The translations under genes and the position numbers were made by a program. The notes under the pieces were generated by a model, which saw only the letters and a list, made by a program, of their open reading frames with translations, did not search any database and was not told where the DNA came from. A stretch of 64,000 bases of DNA from Pectobacterium colocasium (lineage in GTDB: Bacteria > Pseudomonadota > Gammaproteobacteria > Enterobacterales > Enterobacteriaceae), in assembly GCF_020181655.1 (NCBI RefSeq), contig NZ_CP084032.1:2170001-2234000 (forward strand), read 5' to 3'. This document shows, piece after piece, positions 10,290 through 19,211 of this stretch; positions within the stretch are counted from its first letter, which is position 1; the number at the start of each line of letters is the position of its first letter.

Positions 10290-12218
10290 ATGTCTTTAAT
10301 CAGTGTTTCAGGTGCGTGGCTGTCGTTCAGCGATGCACCGCTGTTGGATAACACCGAACTCCATATCGAAGAGAATGAGCGCGTTTGTCTGGTTGGGCGC
10401 AACGGTGCGGGCAAATCAACCCTGCTGAAAATTCTGGCCAAAGAGATTCCGCTGGATGATGGCCGCATTACCTATGAACAGGATCTGATTGTTGCACGTT
10501 TACAACAGGATCCTCCCCGTGATGTCGCGGGCAGCGTCTTTGATTTTGTCGCCGAAGGGGTCGCTGCACAGGCTGACTACCTGAAAAATTATCACGCCAT
10601 GCTGCGTTTGGTAGAAAGCGACCCGAGCGAAAAGAACCTGAATCAACTGGCTAAGTTACAGGACGTTCTGGAGCATCAGGGTTTGTGGCAATTGGAAAGT
10701 CGCATTCACGAAGTGCTGGAACAGCTTGGCCTGTCCGCTGATGCGCCGCTGGCGTCACTTTCCGGCGGCTGGCTGCGTAAAGCCGCACTCGGCAGAGCGC
10801 TGGTGAGTTCGCCGCGTGTACTGTTGTTAGATGAACCGACTAACCATCTGGATATTGAGACGATTGACTGGCTGGAAACTTTCCTGAAAACGTTCCAGGG
10901 CAGCATTATCTTCATCTCCCATGACCGCTCGTTTATTCGCAATATGGCGACTCGTATTGTCGATCTCGATCGCGGCAAGCTGGTTTCCTGGCCGGGTAAC
11001 TACGATAAGTATCTGGAAGGAAAAGAAGAAGCGCTTCGGGTGGAGGATCTGCAAAATGCGGAATTCGATCGCAAGCTAGCGCAGGAAGAAGTGTGGATCC
11101 GTCAGGGCATCAAGGCCCGCCGTACCCGTAACGAAGGCCGTGTGCGTGCGCTGAAGGCCATGCGTCAGGAACGCGCACAGCGCCGCGAAGTGATGGGCTC
11201 GGCGAAAATGCAGGTTGAAGAGGCCGCCCGCTCTGGCAAGATTGTGTTTGAGCTGGAAGACGTGAACTATCATGTCGATCAGGGTGCGCAGGGGGATAAG
11301 AAAGTCCTGACGCGCCATTTCTCCGCTCAGGTACAGCGCGGCGACAAAATTGCGTTGGTGGGGCCGAATGGCTGCGGTAAAACCACGCTGCTAAAATTGA
11401 TGCTGGGTGACCTGGAACCGGTCAGTGGACGCGTGCACTGTGGCACGAAGCTGGAAGTGGCCTATTTCGATCAGCACCGTGCCGAACTCGATCCAGAACG
11501 TACGGTGATGGACAACCTGGCGGAAGGCAAACAAGAAGTGATGGTCAACGGCCGCTCACGTCATGTATTGGGCTATTTACAGGACTTCCTGTTCCATCCG
11601 AAACGCGCGATGACGCCGGTAAAAGCGTTGTCGGGTGGGGAACGTAACCGCCTGCTGCTGGCGCGTTTGTTCCTCAAGCCCAGCAACCTGTTGATTCTTG
11701 ATGAACCAACCAACGATCTGGACGTGGAAACGCTGGAACTGCTGGAAGAGTTGATCGAAAGCTATCAGGGAACCGTTTTGCTGGTCAGCCACGATCGTCA
11801 GTTTGTTGATAACTCGGTGACCGAATGCTGGATCTTTGAAGGTGAAGGCAAGATTTCTCGTTTTGTCGGCGGGTATTACGATGCACAGCAGCAGCGTGCC
11901 ACAGCAACGCCACTGCGAACGGCAGCAGCGCCAACGCCAGCGGCAAGCACGACGGCAACGAGCACCGCACCGTCCGCTAAACGAAGCACGGGAAAATTAA
12001 GTTATAACCAGCAGCGCGAATTAGAGCAGTTGCCACAGCGCCTTGAGCAACTGGAGCAGGACATTGCGTCGCTACAGGCGCAGATGAATGATGCGGGTTT
12101 CTTTAGCCGTCCACGTGAAGAGACACAGCAAGTCTTAAACGCGCTGGCGGAAGCGGAAAGCGCGTTGGAAACCTGTTTCGAACGTTGGGAAGAGCTGGAA
12201 GCACAGAAAAACGGCTAA
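10290..12218 (+). CDS. uup: ABC-F family ATPase Uup
   Basis: Soluble tandem ATPase without membrane segments. Uup proteins bind branched DNA and affect precise transposon excision, and are also linked to ribosome function. Two ATP-binding cassettes are visible: [17 protein letters not shown] and LLLDEPTNHLD in the first, GPNGCGKTT, LSGGERNR and LILDEPTNDLD in the second. Between them is the basic linker RRTRNEGRVRALKAMRQER typical of ABC-F. A low-complexity Ala/Thr/Pro stretch (about 535-570) leads to a C-terminal coiled coil (about 575-640), the DNA-binding region of Uup. Its 642 residues compare with about 635 in E. coli. Confidence 0.95.
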   Translation: MSLISVSGAWLSFSDAPLLDNTELHIEENERVCLVGRNGAGKSTLLKILAKEIPLDDGRITYEQDLIVARLQQDPPRDVAGSVFDFVAEGVAAQADYLKNYHAMLRLVESDPSEKNLNQLAKLQDVLEHQGLWQLESRIHEVLEQLGLSADAPLASLSGGWLRKAALGRALVSSPRVLLLDEPTNHLDIETIDWLETFLKTFQGSIIFISHDRSFIRNMATRIVDLDRGKLVSWPGNYDKYLEGKEEALRVEDLQNAEFDRKLAQEEVWIRQGIKARRTRNEGRVRALKAMRQERAQRREVMGSAKMQVEEAARSGKIVFELEDVNYHVDQGAQGDKKVLTRHFSAQVQRGDKIALVGPNGCGKTTLLKLMLGDLEPVSGRVHCGTKLEVAYFDQHRAELDPERTVMDNLAEGKQEVMVNGRSRHVLGYLQDFLFHPKRAMTPVKALSGGERNRLLLARLFLKPSNLLILDEPTNDLDVETLELLEELIESYQGTVLLVSHDRQFVDNSVTECWIFEGEGKISRFVGGYYDAQQQRATATPLRTAAAPTPAASTTATSTAPSAKRSTGKLSYNQQRELEQLPQRLEQLEQDIASLQAQMNDAGFFSRPREETQQVLNALAEAESALETCFERWEELEAQKNG

Positions 12219-12258
12219 TTCATTCAGATTTCTGGCAAGCTTATTTCTCGAACGAGAA

Positions 12259-12439
12259 CGGTGATAATGGGATAGAAGAGTAAAGCGTTTGCGCCAGGGA
12301 CAAAAACGTCAGGAACGTTTTTGAACGTCGCTAGCGACGGCCCTAAAAGGGTGAATCTCAGGGATGAGATTCATATCTGCGCAATCCGAGCGTACAGGGA
12401 CGTATTTACAGCGTCTTTACGATCTACCCATTATCACCG
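12259..12439 (+). repeat. 105-bp palindromic repeat, copy 2, with a 78-bp hairpin-string insert
   Basis: The ends cggtgataatgggatagaag and gatctacccattatcaccg match copies 1 and 3. After gcgccaggga, bases 12301-12378 are extra and consist of hairpins: caaaaacgt/acgtttttg, the palindrome cgtcgctagcgacg, ccct/aggg and gaatctca/tgagattc. The element then resumes with gcgcaatccgagcgtacag. The insertion point is in the loop of the central gcgcc hairpin. It occupies most of the uup-pqiA gap. Confidence 0.8.
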
Positions 12440-12522
12440 CACGATGTACTTTACCTGTGCACTTATGGCATTGGTGACGATGCTTTCAGTCAGAAGCTGA
12501 CGAGTTTTGAAGGAGAGGATGT

Positions 12523-13830
12523 ATGTGTTCCCATCACGATCGGCATGACTGTCATCTTCAACACGATCCTCATCATGATGACTATATGCTTTGCCCGCAG
12601 TGTGACCTGCTGGTGGAGTTGCCTGAACTTTTGCACGGTCAGAAGGCGACCTGTCCGCGTTGTAAAACGGCGCTAACCAGCAGACAGACGGAACCGCGCA
12701 AACGGCCGGTTGGCTACGCGCTGAGCGCGCTATTCATGCTATTGCTGGCAAACCTCTTTCCCTTCGTTTCTATGCGCGTGGCGGGCATCACTAGCGAAAT
12801 TACCCTGATACAGATTCCTAAAGTGATGGTGGCAGAAAATTATGCCAGCGTCGCGACGCTGTTTATGCTATTTGTGCAACTGGTTCCGGCCTTAAGTATG
12901 GCGACCCTTATTCTGCTTTGCTTGCATGCCTCGCTGCCGCTGGCGTTGAAAAAAAGCATGGGCAAGATGCTATTCCATCTTAAGAGCTGGGGTATGGCGG
13001 AGATTTTTCTGGCTGGCGTGCTGGTCAGTTTTGTTAAACTGATGTCCTATGGCGATATCGGTATCGGCACCAGTTTTATGCCTTTTGTCCTGTTCTGTGT
13101 ATTGCAACTGCTGGCTTTCCAAAGTCTCGACCGTCGCTGGTTATGGAATGACATCGTGCCGCCTCCTTCCTTGCCTGCGCCCCCTGTCTTGGGGGAAAGT
13201 GGGCTGTCACAAGGGCTGCGTTCGTGCTCATGCTGCACCGCTATCCTGCCAGCCAACCAGTTAACTTGCCCGCGCTGCCACTCACGTGGACATGCTCGTA
13301 AGAAGCATAGCCTGCAATGGACACTGGCTCTGCTGATCACATCTGTGATGTTGTATATCCCCTCTAATCTGATGCCGATTATGGTGACCGAAGCCTTCGG
13401 CGATCGCATGGGATCGACGATCATGTCGGGCGTCATCCTACTGTGGGGGATGGGGTCTTACCCCGTTGCAATGGTCATTTTTGTCGCTAGCGTCATGGTT
13501 CCATCGCTAAAAATGTTGGCGCTAGGTTGGCTTTGTTGGCAGGCCAACGGCAAAACCAAAAACACGGAGGACAGCGAGCGGATGCATGTCATCTATGAGA
13601 TGGTTGAGTTTGTCGGACGCTGGTCGATGATTGATGTGTTCGTGATTGCCGTCCTGTCTGCGATGGTGCGGATTGGTCGACTGATGAGTATTTATCCCGC
13701 CGTTGGGGCGGTGTTGTTTGCGGCCGTGGTCATTTTGACCATGTTTGCCGCGATGATGTTTGATCCCCGTCTGTTGTGGGATCGTCGCAATGATGTTCTT
13801 CATAAGGAGCCTGCCGTTGGCGAAAAATAA
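12523..13830 (+). CDS. pqiA: PqiA, integral membrane protein of the PqiABC lipid transport system
   Basis: Inner-membrane partner of the MCE protein PqiB; the PqiABC system spans the periplasm and is induced by superoxide generators in E. coli. The 435-residue protein has two similar halves, each with a zinc-ribbon-like motif (CPQCDLLVELPELL...CPRCKTAL near 26-56; CSCCTAILPANQLTCPRC near 230-250) followed by four hydrophobic segments, the PqiA/YebS pattern. The N-terminus is unusually rich in His and Asp (HHDRHDCHLQHDPHHDD), which could bind metal. It overlaps pqiB. Confidence 0.95.
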   Translation: MCSHHDRHDCHLQHDPHHDDYMLCPQCDLLVELPELLHGQKATCPRCKTALTSRQTEPRKRPVGYALSALFMLLLANLFPFVSMRVAGITSEITLIQIPKVMVAENYASVATLFMLFVQLVPALSMATLILLCLHASLPLALKKSMGKMLFHLKSWGMAEIFLAGVLVSFVKLMSYGDIGIGTSFMPFVLFCVLQLLAFQSLDRRWLWNDIVPPPSLPAPPVLGESGLSQGLRSCSCCTAILPANQLTCPRCHSRGHARKKHSLQWTLALLITSVMLYIPSNLMPIMVTEAFGDRMGSTIMSGVILLWGMGSYPVAMVIFVASVMVPSLKMLALGWLCWQANGKTKNTEDSERMHVIYEMVEFVGRWSMIDVFVIAVLSAMVRIGRLMSIYPAVGAVLFAAVVILTMFAAMMFDPRLLWDRRNDVLHKEPAVGEK

Positions 13831-15457
13831 TCATGCCGTTGCGGATGTAGAAACGATTAAACGCTGGTCGCCGGTCTGGATTGTGCCGATTGTCACGGTG
13901 CTGATCGGCGCCTGGATACTGTTTTACCATTTCAGTCATCAGGGGCCGCAAATTACGTTGATTACCAGCAACGCTGAAGGCATTGAAGCGGGCAAAACCG
14001 CGATCAAGAGCCGTAGCGTAGATGTTGGGGTGGTTGAAAGCGTGGTGCTGAGCGACGATCTTCATCGGGTACAGATTAAAGCTCGTCTGAATGACGGCAT
14101 GGAGAAACTGTTAAAGCAGGACTCTGCTTTCTGGGTGGTGAAACCGAAAATTGGTAGCGAAGGGGTTTCCGGTTTAGGGACTCTGTTATCCGGCGCTTAT
14201 ATCGAGTTGCAGCCCGGAGTCCATCAGGAAGATAAACGCGAGTTTACCCTGCTGGATGCTCCGCCGCTGGCCTCGCCGGATGCGAAAGGCATCAGGGTGA
14301 TACTGGACAGTGAACAATCCGGGCAATTGAATGCGGGCGATCCGGTTCTGTTCCGCGGCTATCGGGTGGGGTCGGTGGAAACCAGCGCATTTGATCCGAA
14401 AGCGCGTAAGATGCGCTATCAGCTGTTTATCTCTGCACCGTATGACGGTCTGGTCACGACCAATGTTCGTTTCTGGAAAGACAGCGGCGTCGCGTTTGAT
14501 ATGTCGGCACAGGGAATGCGTGTCGAAATGGGCTCGCTGACCACGTTGTTCAGCGGGGGCGTCAGTTTTGACGTGCCTGCTGGATGGGAACTGGGCGATG
14601 CAGCCCAGACCATGGCGCAGTATCGACTGTTTGATAGCCAGCGCAGCATTCAGGACTCGCTATACACCGAATATAAAGAGTATCTGCTGTTCTTCAGCGA
14701 ATCGATTCGTGGTCTACAGGCGGGCGCGCCGGTTGAATTTCGTGGTATTCGTCTGGGCACGGTTGCCGAAGCGCCATTTTTCCCAAAAAATATGAAGCAG
14801 GATCTGGATGATGATTATCGTATTCCGGTACTGATTCGTATTGAACCTGATCGCTTCGAGAAGAAGATTGGTGGCTCTTTCGACTTTGAACAGCATCTGA
14901 AGCAGGCGCAATCGCTGGGGCTACGCGCCTCGATGAAGTCGGCTAACCTCCTCACGGGAGCGCTCTATATCGATCTCGATTTTTATCCAAAAGAGAAAGG
15001 GGATAAACCGCTGTTCGTTATGGATGGCTACCCGGTTCTGTCGACCATTGACGGCGGCCTGTCGCAGATTCAGCAGAAGCTTATGGCGGTGTTAGATAAG
15101 GTGAACAACCTACCGCTGAATCCGATGGTCAATGAAGCGACGAAGACACTGACGGAAAGTCAGGCCACGCTGCGTGAAATGCAGAAAACGCTGGCGACGT
15201 TAAACAAGCTGACGTCCAGCAAAGCGATGCAGGATCTGCCTGAAGACATGCAAAAAACGCTGCTTGAACTGAATCGCAGTATGAAAGGCTTCCAACCCGG
15301 CTCGCCGGCGTATAACAAGATGGTGGCGGATATGCAGCGCTTGGATCAGGTGTTACGGGAGCTACAGCCTGTGCTACGCACCCTGAATGAGAAAAGTAAC
15401 GCGTTGGTGTTTGAAGCCTCGGGTAGTCAGGATCCTCAGCCGAAGAGGGCAAAATAA
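13817..15457 (+). CDS. pqiB: PqiB, MCE-domain periplasmic tunnel protein
   Basis: Single-pass inner-membrane protein whose MCE domains stack as hexameric rings to form a lipid channel across the periplasm. The TTG at 13817 is preferred: it has an AAGGAG site 7 bases upstream, overlaps the pqiA stop as in translational coupling, and gives 546 residues as in E. coli. In-frame ATGs at 13793 and earlier lie inside pqiA. One transmembrane segment (about 20-40, WSPVWIVPIVTVLIGAWILFY) is followed by three MCE repeats (GIEAGKTAIKSRSVDVG; LNAGDPVLFRGYRVG; LQAGAPVEFRGIRLG) and a C-terminal coiled-coil needle. Confidence 0.95.
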   Translation: MAKNNHAVADVETIKRWSPVWIVPIVTVLIGAWILFYHFSHQGPQITLITSNAEGIEAGKTAIKSRSVDVGVVESVVLSDDLHRVQIKARLNDGMEKLLKQDSAFWVVKPKIGSEGVSGLGTLLSGAYIELQPGVHQEDKREFTLLDAPPLASPDAKGIRVILDSEQSGQLNAGDPVLFRGYRVGSVETSAFDPKARKMRYQLFISAPYDGLVTTNVRFWKDSGVAFDMSAQGMRVEMGSLTTLFSGGVSFDVPAGWELGDAAQTMAQYRLFDSQRSIQDSLYTEYKEYLLFFSESIRGLQAGAPVEFRGIRLGTVAEAPFFPKNMKQDLDDDYRIPVLIRIEPDRFEKKIGGSFDFEQHLKQAQSLGLRASMKSANLLTGALYIDLDFYPKEKGDKPLFVMDGYPVLSTIDGGLSQIQQKLMAVLDKVNNLPLNPMVNEATKTLTESQATLREMQKTLATLNKLTSSKAMQDLPEDMQKTLLELNRSMKGFQPGSPAYNKMVADMQRLDQVLRELQPVLRTLNEKSNALVFEASGSQDPQPKRAK

Positions 15458-16023
15458 TGATGAAAGCATGGACACTGGCTTTGGCGCTGGTATTGAGCGC
15501 GTGCAGCAGTAGCAATACCCAGAAAACGTATTATCAGCTACCGACAATAGCAGATACCAACACGACGCAGGCTGCGGTGACTCAGGGACACCCGCTTTGG
15601 GTTGAACATGTCAGCGTGGCGGACTATCTCGTCAATGCAGGCTTGGTCTACCAGACTAACGATGTGCAGTATGTCATTGCCAGCAACAACCTGTGGGCCA
15701 GCCCTCTGGATCAGCAATTACAGCAGGCACTGGTGACGAACCTGGGGCATAAACTGCCCGGTTGGGTCGTGACCACACAGCCGCAGGGAAGCGATCAGGC
15801 AGTGCTGAACGTTGCGGTTACGGGCTTTCACGGTCGTTATGATGGCAATGTCATCGTGCGTGGAGAGTGGATGCTGACCTATCAGGGGAAAGTGGTTAAG
15901 CGCCCCTTTAGCGTCGTGCTGCCACAAACGGAAGACGGTTATGACGCGCTGGTCAGAACGTTGGCGCAAGGTTGGCAGCAGGTTTCTCAGTCGGTTGCCC
16001 AGCAGGCCGCGACGCTGAACTAG
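15457..16023 (+). CDS. pqiC: PqiC outer-membrane lipoprotein
   Basis: Outer-membrane lipoprotein that caps the PqiB needle. The signal peptide MMKAWTLALALVLSAC ends in a lipobox LSAC, followed by SSS. The ABC-type transport auxiliary fold is suggested by the YYQLP start and the LWVEHVSVADYL and NLWASPLDQQLQQAL segments. It overlaps the pqiB stop by one base. The 188-residue length is normal. A clear intrinsic terminator follows. Confidence 0.93.
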   Translation: MMKAWTLALALVLSACSSSNTQKTYYQLPTIADTNTTQAAVTQGHPLWVEHVSVADYLVNAGLVYQTNDVQYVIASNNLWASPLDQQLQQALVTNLGHKLPGWVVTTQPQGSDQAVLNVAVTGFHGRYDGNVIVRGEWMLTYQGKVVKRPFSVVLPQTEDGYDALVRTLAQGWQQVSQSVAQQAATLN

Positions 16024-16104
16024 CTGTTACTTGGCAATAATCGTTGCAGGTGCTCGGTATCGTCCGATCATAATTTGAAACAGCGGCGTTTCTAAAAAAG
16101 CAGG

Positions 16105-16156
16105 CCTCTAAAGATGTAATGCTGTGATTGCATTACGTTTTTAGAGGTTTTTTATT
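16105..16156 (+). terminator. pqiABC terminator
   Basis: Nested stems cctctaaa/tttagagg and, inside, gtaatgc/gcattac, followed by a run of six T. It lies about 80 bases after pqiC. The rest of 16157-16342 is AT-rich and presumably carries the rmf promoter; no site is clear enough to name. Confidence 0.85.
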
Positions 16157-16342
16157 ATTTTCAATTAGTTACGATTTTCTACTGTTGAGTGAGGAAAATT
16201 CCTATTTTGGATCACAAATATGACACTGGCGTGAATTTTGCGCCTTGACCTTTGGCGACAGAATCGGTATTGATAGTCTGTGGTTGCTTATAAAGTAATC
16301 ATTGTTTTCTTTCCACCAGATAAATAATGAGGGAAATAAGGC

Positions 16343-16510
16343 ATGAAGAGACAGAAACGCGATCGCCTGGAACGGGCTCATTCACGTGGTTATCAAGCAG
16401 GTATTGTCGGTAGACCGAAGGAATTTTGTCCTTATCAATCTATTAATGCCCGGTCTTACTGGTTGGGAGGCTGGCGAAAAGCCATGGAAGACAGGGCTGT
16501 TACCGCTTAG
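16343..16510 (+). CDS. rmf: Ribosome modulation factor
   Basis: Small basic protein that dimerises 70S ribosomes into inactive 100S particles in stationary phase. The frame gives 55 residues beginning MKRQKRDRLERAHSRGY, then QAGIVGRPKEFCPY and ARSYWLGGWRKAMEDRAV, nearly the same as E. coli RMF (55 residues). Its position after pqiC matches E. coli gene order, and an intrinsic terminator follows within 25 bases. In E. coli expression is growth-rate and ppGpp dependent; nothing in this sequence tests that. Confidence 0.97.
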   Translation: MKRQKRDRLERAHSRGYQAGIVGRPKEFCPYQSINARSYWLGGWRKAMEDRAVTA

Positions 16511-16533
16511 CGCGCCTTGTCATTAGAAGGAAC

Positions 16534-16562
16534 GCCTCCGCTTTTGCGGAGGCTTTTGTTTT
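16534..16562 (+). terminator. rmf terminator
   Basis: gcctccgc / gcggaggc stem, tttt loop, then ttttgtttttt. Perfect 8-bp GC-rich stem directly after rmf. Confidence 0.92.
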
Positions 16563-16938
16563 TTAGCGGCGAAATACGCTGATTCTTCTTCTCTCTGTTC
16601 ATCGATGTCGATCCATCGATAGATACGACTCATGAACACCATCAACGAACGCGATAGATAAACACGATCGGCAAACCGATGGGACCTCAGATAACAATCT
16701 GGGGCGTTGGTCATTTCTGTAACGTTATTTACCTGTTAATTTCGATTTCGATCATTTTTATCACTTTTTTCTGTCTTTACTGCTCGATATCGTCTTTAAA
16801 TTGAGCGAATAGGATAATTTTTCATTATTTATTGTTAAAAAATCTATCATTACTCTCTGGATGGTATGGTTCAGGACGGCAATGTAGTGTAATTTTTTGT
16901 TCGGAATTTTCTGAAAAGCGGTTAGGGAGAAATATATA
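16563..16938. other. Intergenic region rmf to chemotaxis receptor
   Basis: AT-rich, especially 16735-16920, and presumably holds the receptor promoter. An open frame on the minus strand (16523-16714) has no recognisable features, overlaps the rmf terminator and was not called. Confidence 0.5.
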
Positions 16939-18498
16939 GTGAAATTACGAACCAGAATTGCACTGCTATGCGGTACAACCTTATTAGGGATGTTAATTTT
17001 ATCTGCGGTAGCGCTGAATACGCTCTATAACACGATGATGAGCGAACGCATCGGTCAGCTTTCTACCTTAGTTGAACTGGCTCATTCGGCGGCACAAAAG
17101 GCGTATGATCTTGAGAAAAGCGGTCAACTGTCGCATGAGGAAGCGGAAAAAGAGGCCAAGCGCACGATCGGCCGTTTCCATCAGGGCGATCGCTATTTCT
17201 TTGTGCGCGGTTATACGAATGATGTGAACTACGTTCATCCTAACCCTAAACGTATTGGCATCGTCGACGCCAATGGCGGCAAAGAAGCAGGAGAACGCTA
17301 CCGCGCTTCGCTTCAGGGCAATACGATCGGCACCGTGATTGCAGAAGGAACGCGTCCGGGGCAGCAGAATAAGGTTGAGAAACTTTATGCCGTCATGAAA
17401 TTCGAGCCGTGGGATTGGACGATTGGCTACGGTGATTACATTGACGATATCCAGCAAACATTCTGGCGTAATGCACTGATCCTGTTGTCCTTAGGGTTGG
17501 TTCTGCTGTTAATCATCTCTGCGTTTGCGTGGAACATGTTGCGTACGCTGATGCGCCAGCTCGGCGGTGAGCCGCAGTATGCCGTGGATGTTGTACGCGA
17601 AATTGCGGAAGGTAATTTACGCGTCGATGTTGAAACAAAGCCGGGCGATCAAACCAGTATTCTTTACGCTATCCGCGCGATGCGCGACAACCTGTCTCAT
17701 TTGGTTAATCAGGTGCGCAGCAGTACCAATTCCATTGCTACCGCTTCAACGCAGATCGCATCAGGTAACGGCGATTTGTCTGCTCGTACCGAATCGCAGG
17801 CCAGCGCATTAGAACAGACGGCGGCGGCAATGGAACAGCTGACCGCGACAGTGAAACAGAATGCGGACAATGCACGCTATGCGAATGAACTCGCGGTATC
17901 GGCGTCGGATGTGGCTGTGCGCGGTGGTGACGTTGTCAGCCGCGTTGTCGTGACGATGGATTCCATCAGCCTATCATCACGCAAAATTGTGGATATCATC
18001 GGTGTTATCGACAGCATAGCTTTCCAGACCAACATTCTGGCGTTGAATGCGGCGGTAGAAGCGGCACGCGCTGGTGAACAGGGCCGGGGCTTCGCCGTGG
18101 TCGCGAGTGAGGTTCGCACGCTGGCACAGCGTTCAGCATCTGCTGCCCGGGAAATTAAAGGCCTGATTGATGACTCTGTGGCCAAGGTGGGCGAGGGCAC
18201 GGATTTCGTGAAGCAGGCGGGCGATACGATGAATGAGGTGGTTGAAAGCGTGCATCGCGTCACGTCTATGATGGGCGAAATCAGTGTGGCAAGCGCAGAA
18301 CAGCGCTCTGGGATTGAACAGGTCAATCTCGCGATATCGCAGATGGATCAAAGCACTGAGCAGAATGCGGCACTGGTTGAAGAAGCGCTGGCCGCAGCGA
18401 GATCGCTGAGTGAACAGGCGCAGGAGCTGTCACGCACCGTTGAACAGTTCCGCGTTGATGAATCCGCAGGCAGCTATCTGGCGTTGGGGGCAAGATAG
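16939..18498 (+). CDS. Methyl-accepting chemotaxis protein with single-Cache sensor
   Basis: Inner-membrane chemoreceptor that senses a periplasmic ligand and controls CheA. The start is the GTG at 16939 ([12 protein letters not shown]) with GGGAGA about 12 bases upstream. Transmembrane helix 1 (about 8-30), a periplasmic single-Cache_2-type domain (about 35-185, with [19 protein letters not shown] and [14 protein letters not shown]), transmembrane helix 2 (about 188-210), a HAMP region, and the cytoplasmic signalling hairpin with [30 protein letters not shown] are all visible. There is no C-terminal NWETF-type CheR-docking pentapeptide. The ligand cannot be read from the sequence. No E. coli counterpart sits at this place; it lies at a synteny break after rmf. 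Confidence 0.93.
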   Translation: MKLRTRIALLCGTTLLGMLILSAVALNTLYNTMMSERIGQLSTLVELAHSAAQKAYDLEKSGQLSHEEAEKEAKRTIGRFHQGDRYFFVRGYTNDVNYVHPNPKRIGIVDANGGKEAGERYRASLQGNTIGTVIAEGTRPGQQNKVEKLYAVMKFEPWDWTIGYGDYIDDIQQTFWRNALILLSLGLVLLLIISAFAWNMLRTLMRQLGGEPQYAVDVVREIAEGNLRVDVETKPGDQTSILYAIRAMRDNLSHLVNQVRSSTNSIATASTQIASGNGDLSARTESQASALEQTAAAMEQLTATVKQNADNARYANELAVSASDVAVRGGDVVSRVVVTMDSISLSSRKIVDIIGVIDSIAFQTNILALNAAVEAARAGEQGRGFAVVASEVRTLAQRSASAAREIKGLIDDSVAKVGEGTDFVKQAGDTMNEVVESVHRVTSMMGEISVASAEQRSGIEQVNLAISQMDQSTEQNAALVEEALAAARSLSEQAQELSRTVEQFRVDESAGSYLALGAR

Positions 18499-18540
18499 TT
18501 GCCATAAACTGGCGGGGTTCAGGTATCCGGCTGACCCCCG

Positions 18541-19119
18541 TCAAGGCTTCTCATCCGTCCCATCACCATAAAAGAAAACGCCCCTGACTTACGTCAAGGG
18601 CGTTTGGGATGAGTATATTGGGGGGATTGACTCGCGGCGTCCTGCCGCTCGCCCTGCGGGCCGCCGTTGGCGGTCCAAAACGCCAATCCTGTCGTTTTGT
18701 CGAACCCTGTCAAGGCTTCTCATCCGTCCCATCACCATAAAAGAAAACGCCCCTGACTTACGTCAAGGGCGTTTGGGATGAGTATATTGGGGGGATTGAC
18801 TCGCGGCGTCCTGCCGCTCGCCCTGCGGGCCGCCGGTGGCGGTCCAAAACGCCAATCCTGTCGTTTTGTCGAACCCTGTCAAGGCTTCTCATCCGTCCCA
18901 TCACCATAAAAGAAAACGCCCCTGACTTACGTCAAGGGCGTTTGGGATGAGTATATTGGGGGGATTGACTCGCGGCGTCCTGCCGCTCGCCCTGCGGGCC
19001 GCCGGTGGCGGTCCAAAACGCCAATCCTGTCGTTTTGTCGAACCCTGTCAAGGCTTCTCATCCGTTCCAGCACCATAAAAGAAAACGCCCTTAACTTGCG
19101 TCAAGGGCGTTTTCTTTTA
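18541..19119 (-). repeat. 169-bp tandem array downstream of tRNA-Ser
   Basis: Copies begin with tcaaggcttctcatccg at 18541, 18710, 18879 and 19048, an exact 169-base period: three full copies and a partial fourth that runs into the tRNA-Ser terminator. Each full unit holds a copy of the terminator-like hairpin aaaacgccc...gggcgttt, the segment gatgagtatattgggggg, and a string of four hairpins: gcggc/gccgc, gccc/gggc, ccgcc/ggcgg and caaaacg/cgttttg. The copies are almost identical; copy 1 has ccgccgttggcgg where copies 2 and 3 have ccgccggtggcgg. Reading from the tRNA, the array lies downstream, in the same relation as the 178-bp repeats after E. coli tyrT. Confidence 0.9.
19075..19119 (-). 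terminator. tRNA-Ser terminator, bidirectional
   Basis: ataaaagaaaacgccct and its exact complement agggcgttttcttttat form a 17-bp perfect stem with a 12-base loop immediately after the tRNA 3' end. A and T runs on both sides mean it could stop transcription from either strand. The repeats to the left hold damaged versions in which the second arm ends after gggcgttt. Confidence 0.9.
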
Positions 19120-19121
19120 TA

Positions 19122-19211
19122 TGGCGGTGAGGAAGGGATTCGAACCCTTGATACGTTTTCACGTATACACACTTTCCAGGCGTGCTCCTTCAGCCTCTCG
19201 GACACCTCACC
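19122..19211 (-). tRNA. tRNA-Ser, anticodon GGA
   Basis: Minus strand reads GGTGAGGTGTCCGAGAGGCT from 19211, anticodon loop CTGGAAA, a long class II variable arm (TATACG...CGTATC), T arm GGGTTCGAATCCC and a discriminator followed by genome-encoded CCA at 19122. Acceptor arms ggtgagg/cctcacc pair fully. The 90-base length fits a serine tRNA. It reads UCC and UCU codons. It corresponds in position to E. coli serX, beside ycdX. Confidence 0.97.

Noticed and set aside
16523..16714. 63-codon minus-strand frame after rmf
   Set aside because: It overlaps the rmf terminator, has no ribosome site and no recognisable sequence.
18541..19119. CRISPR array
   Set aside because: The array has a regular period, but the whole 169-bp unit is repeated with no variable spacers, and no cas genes are near.
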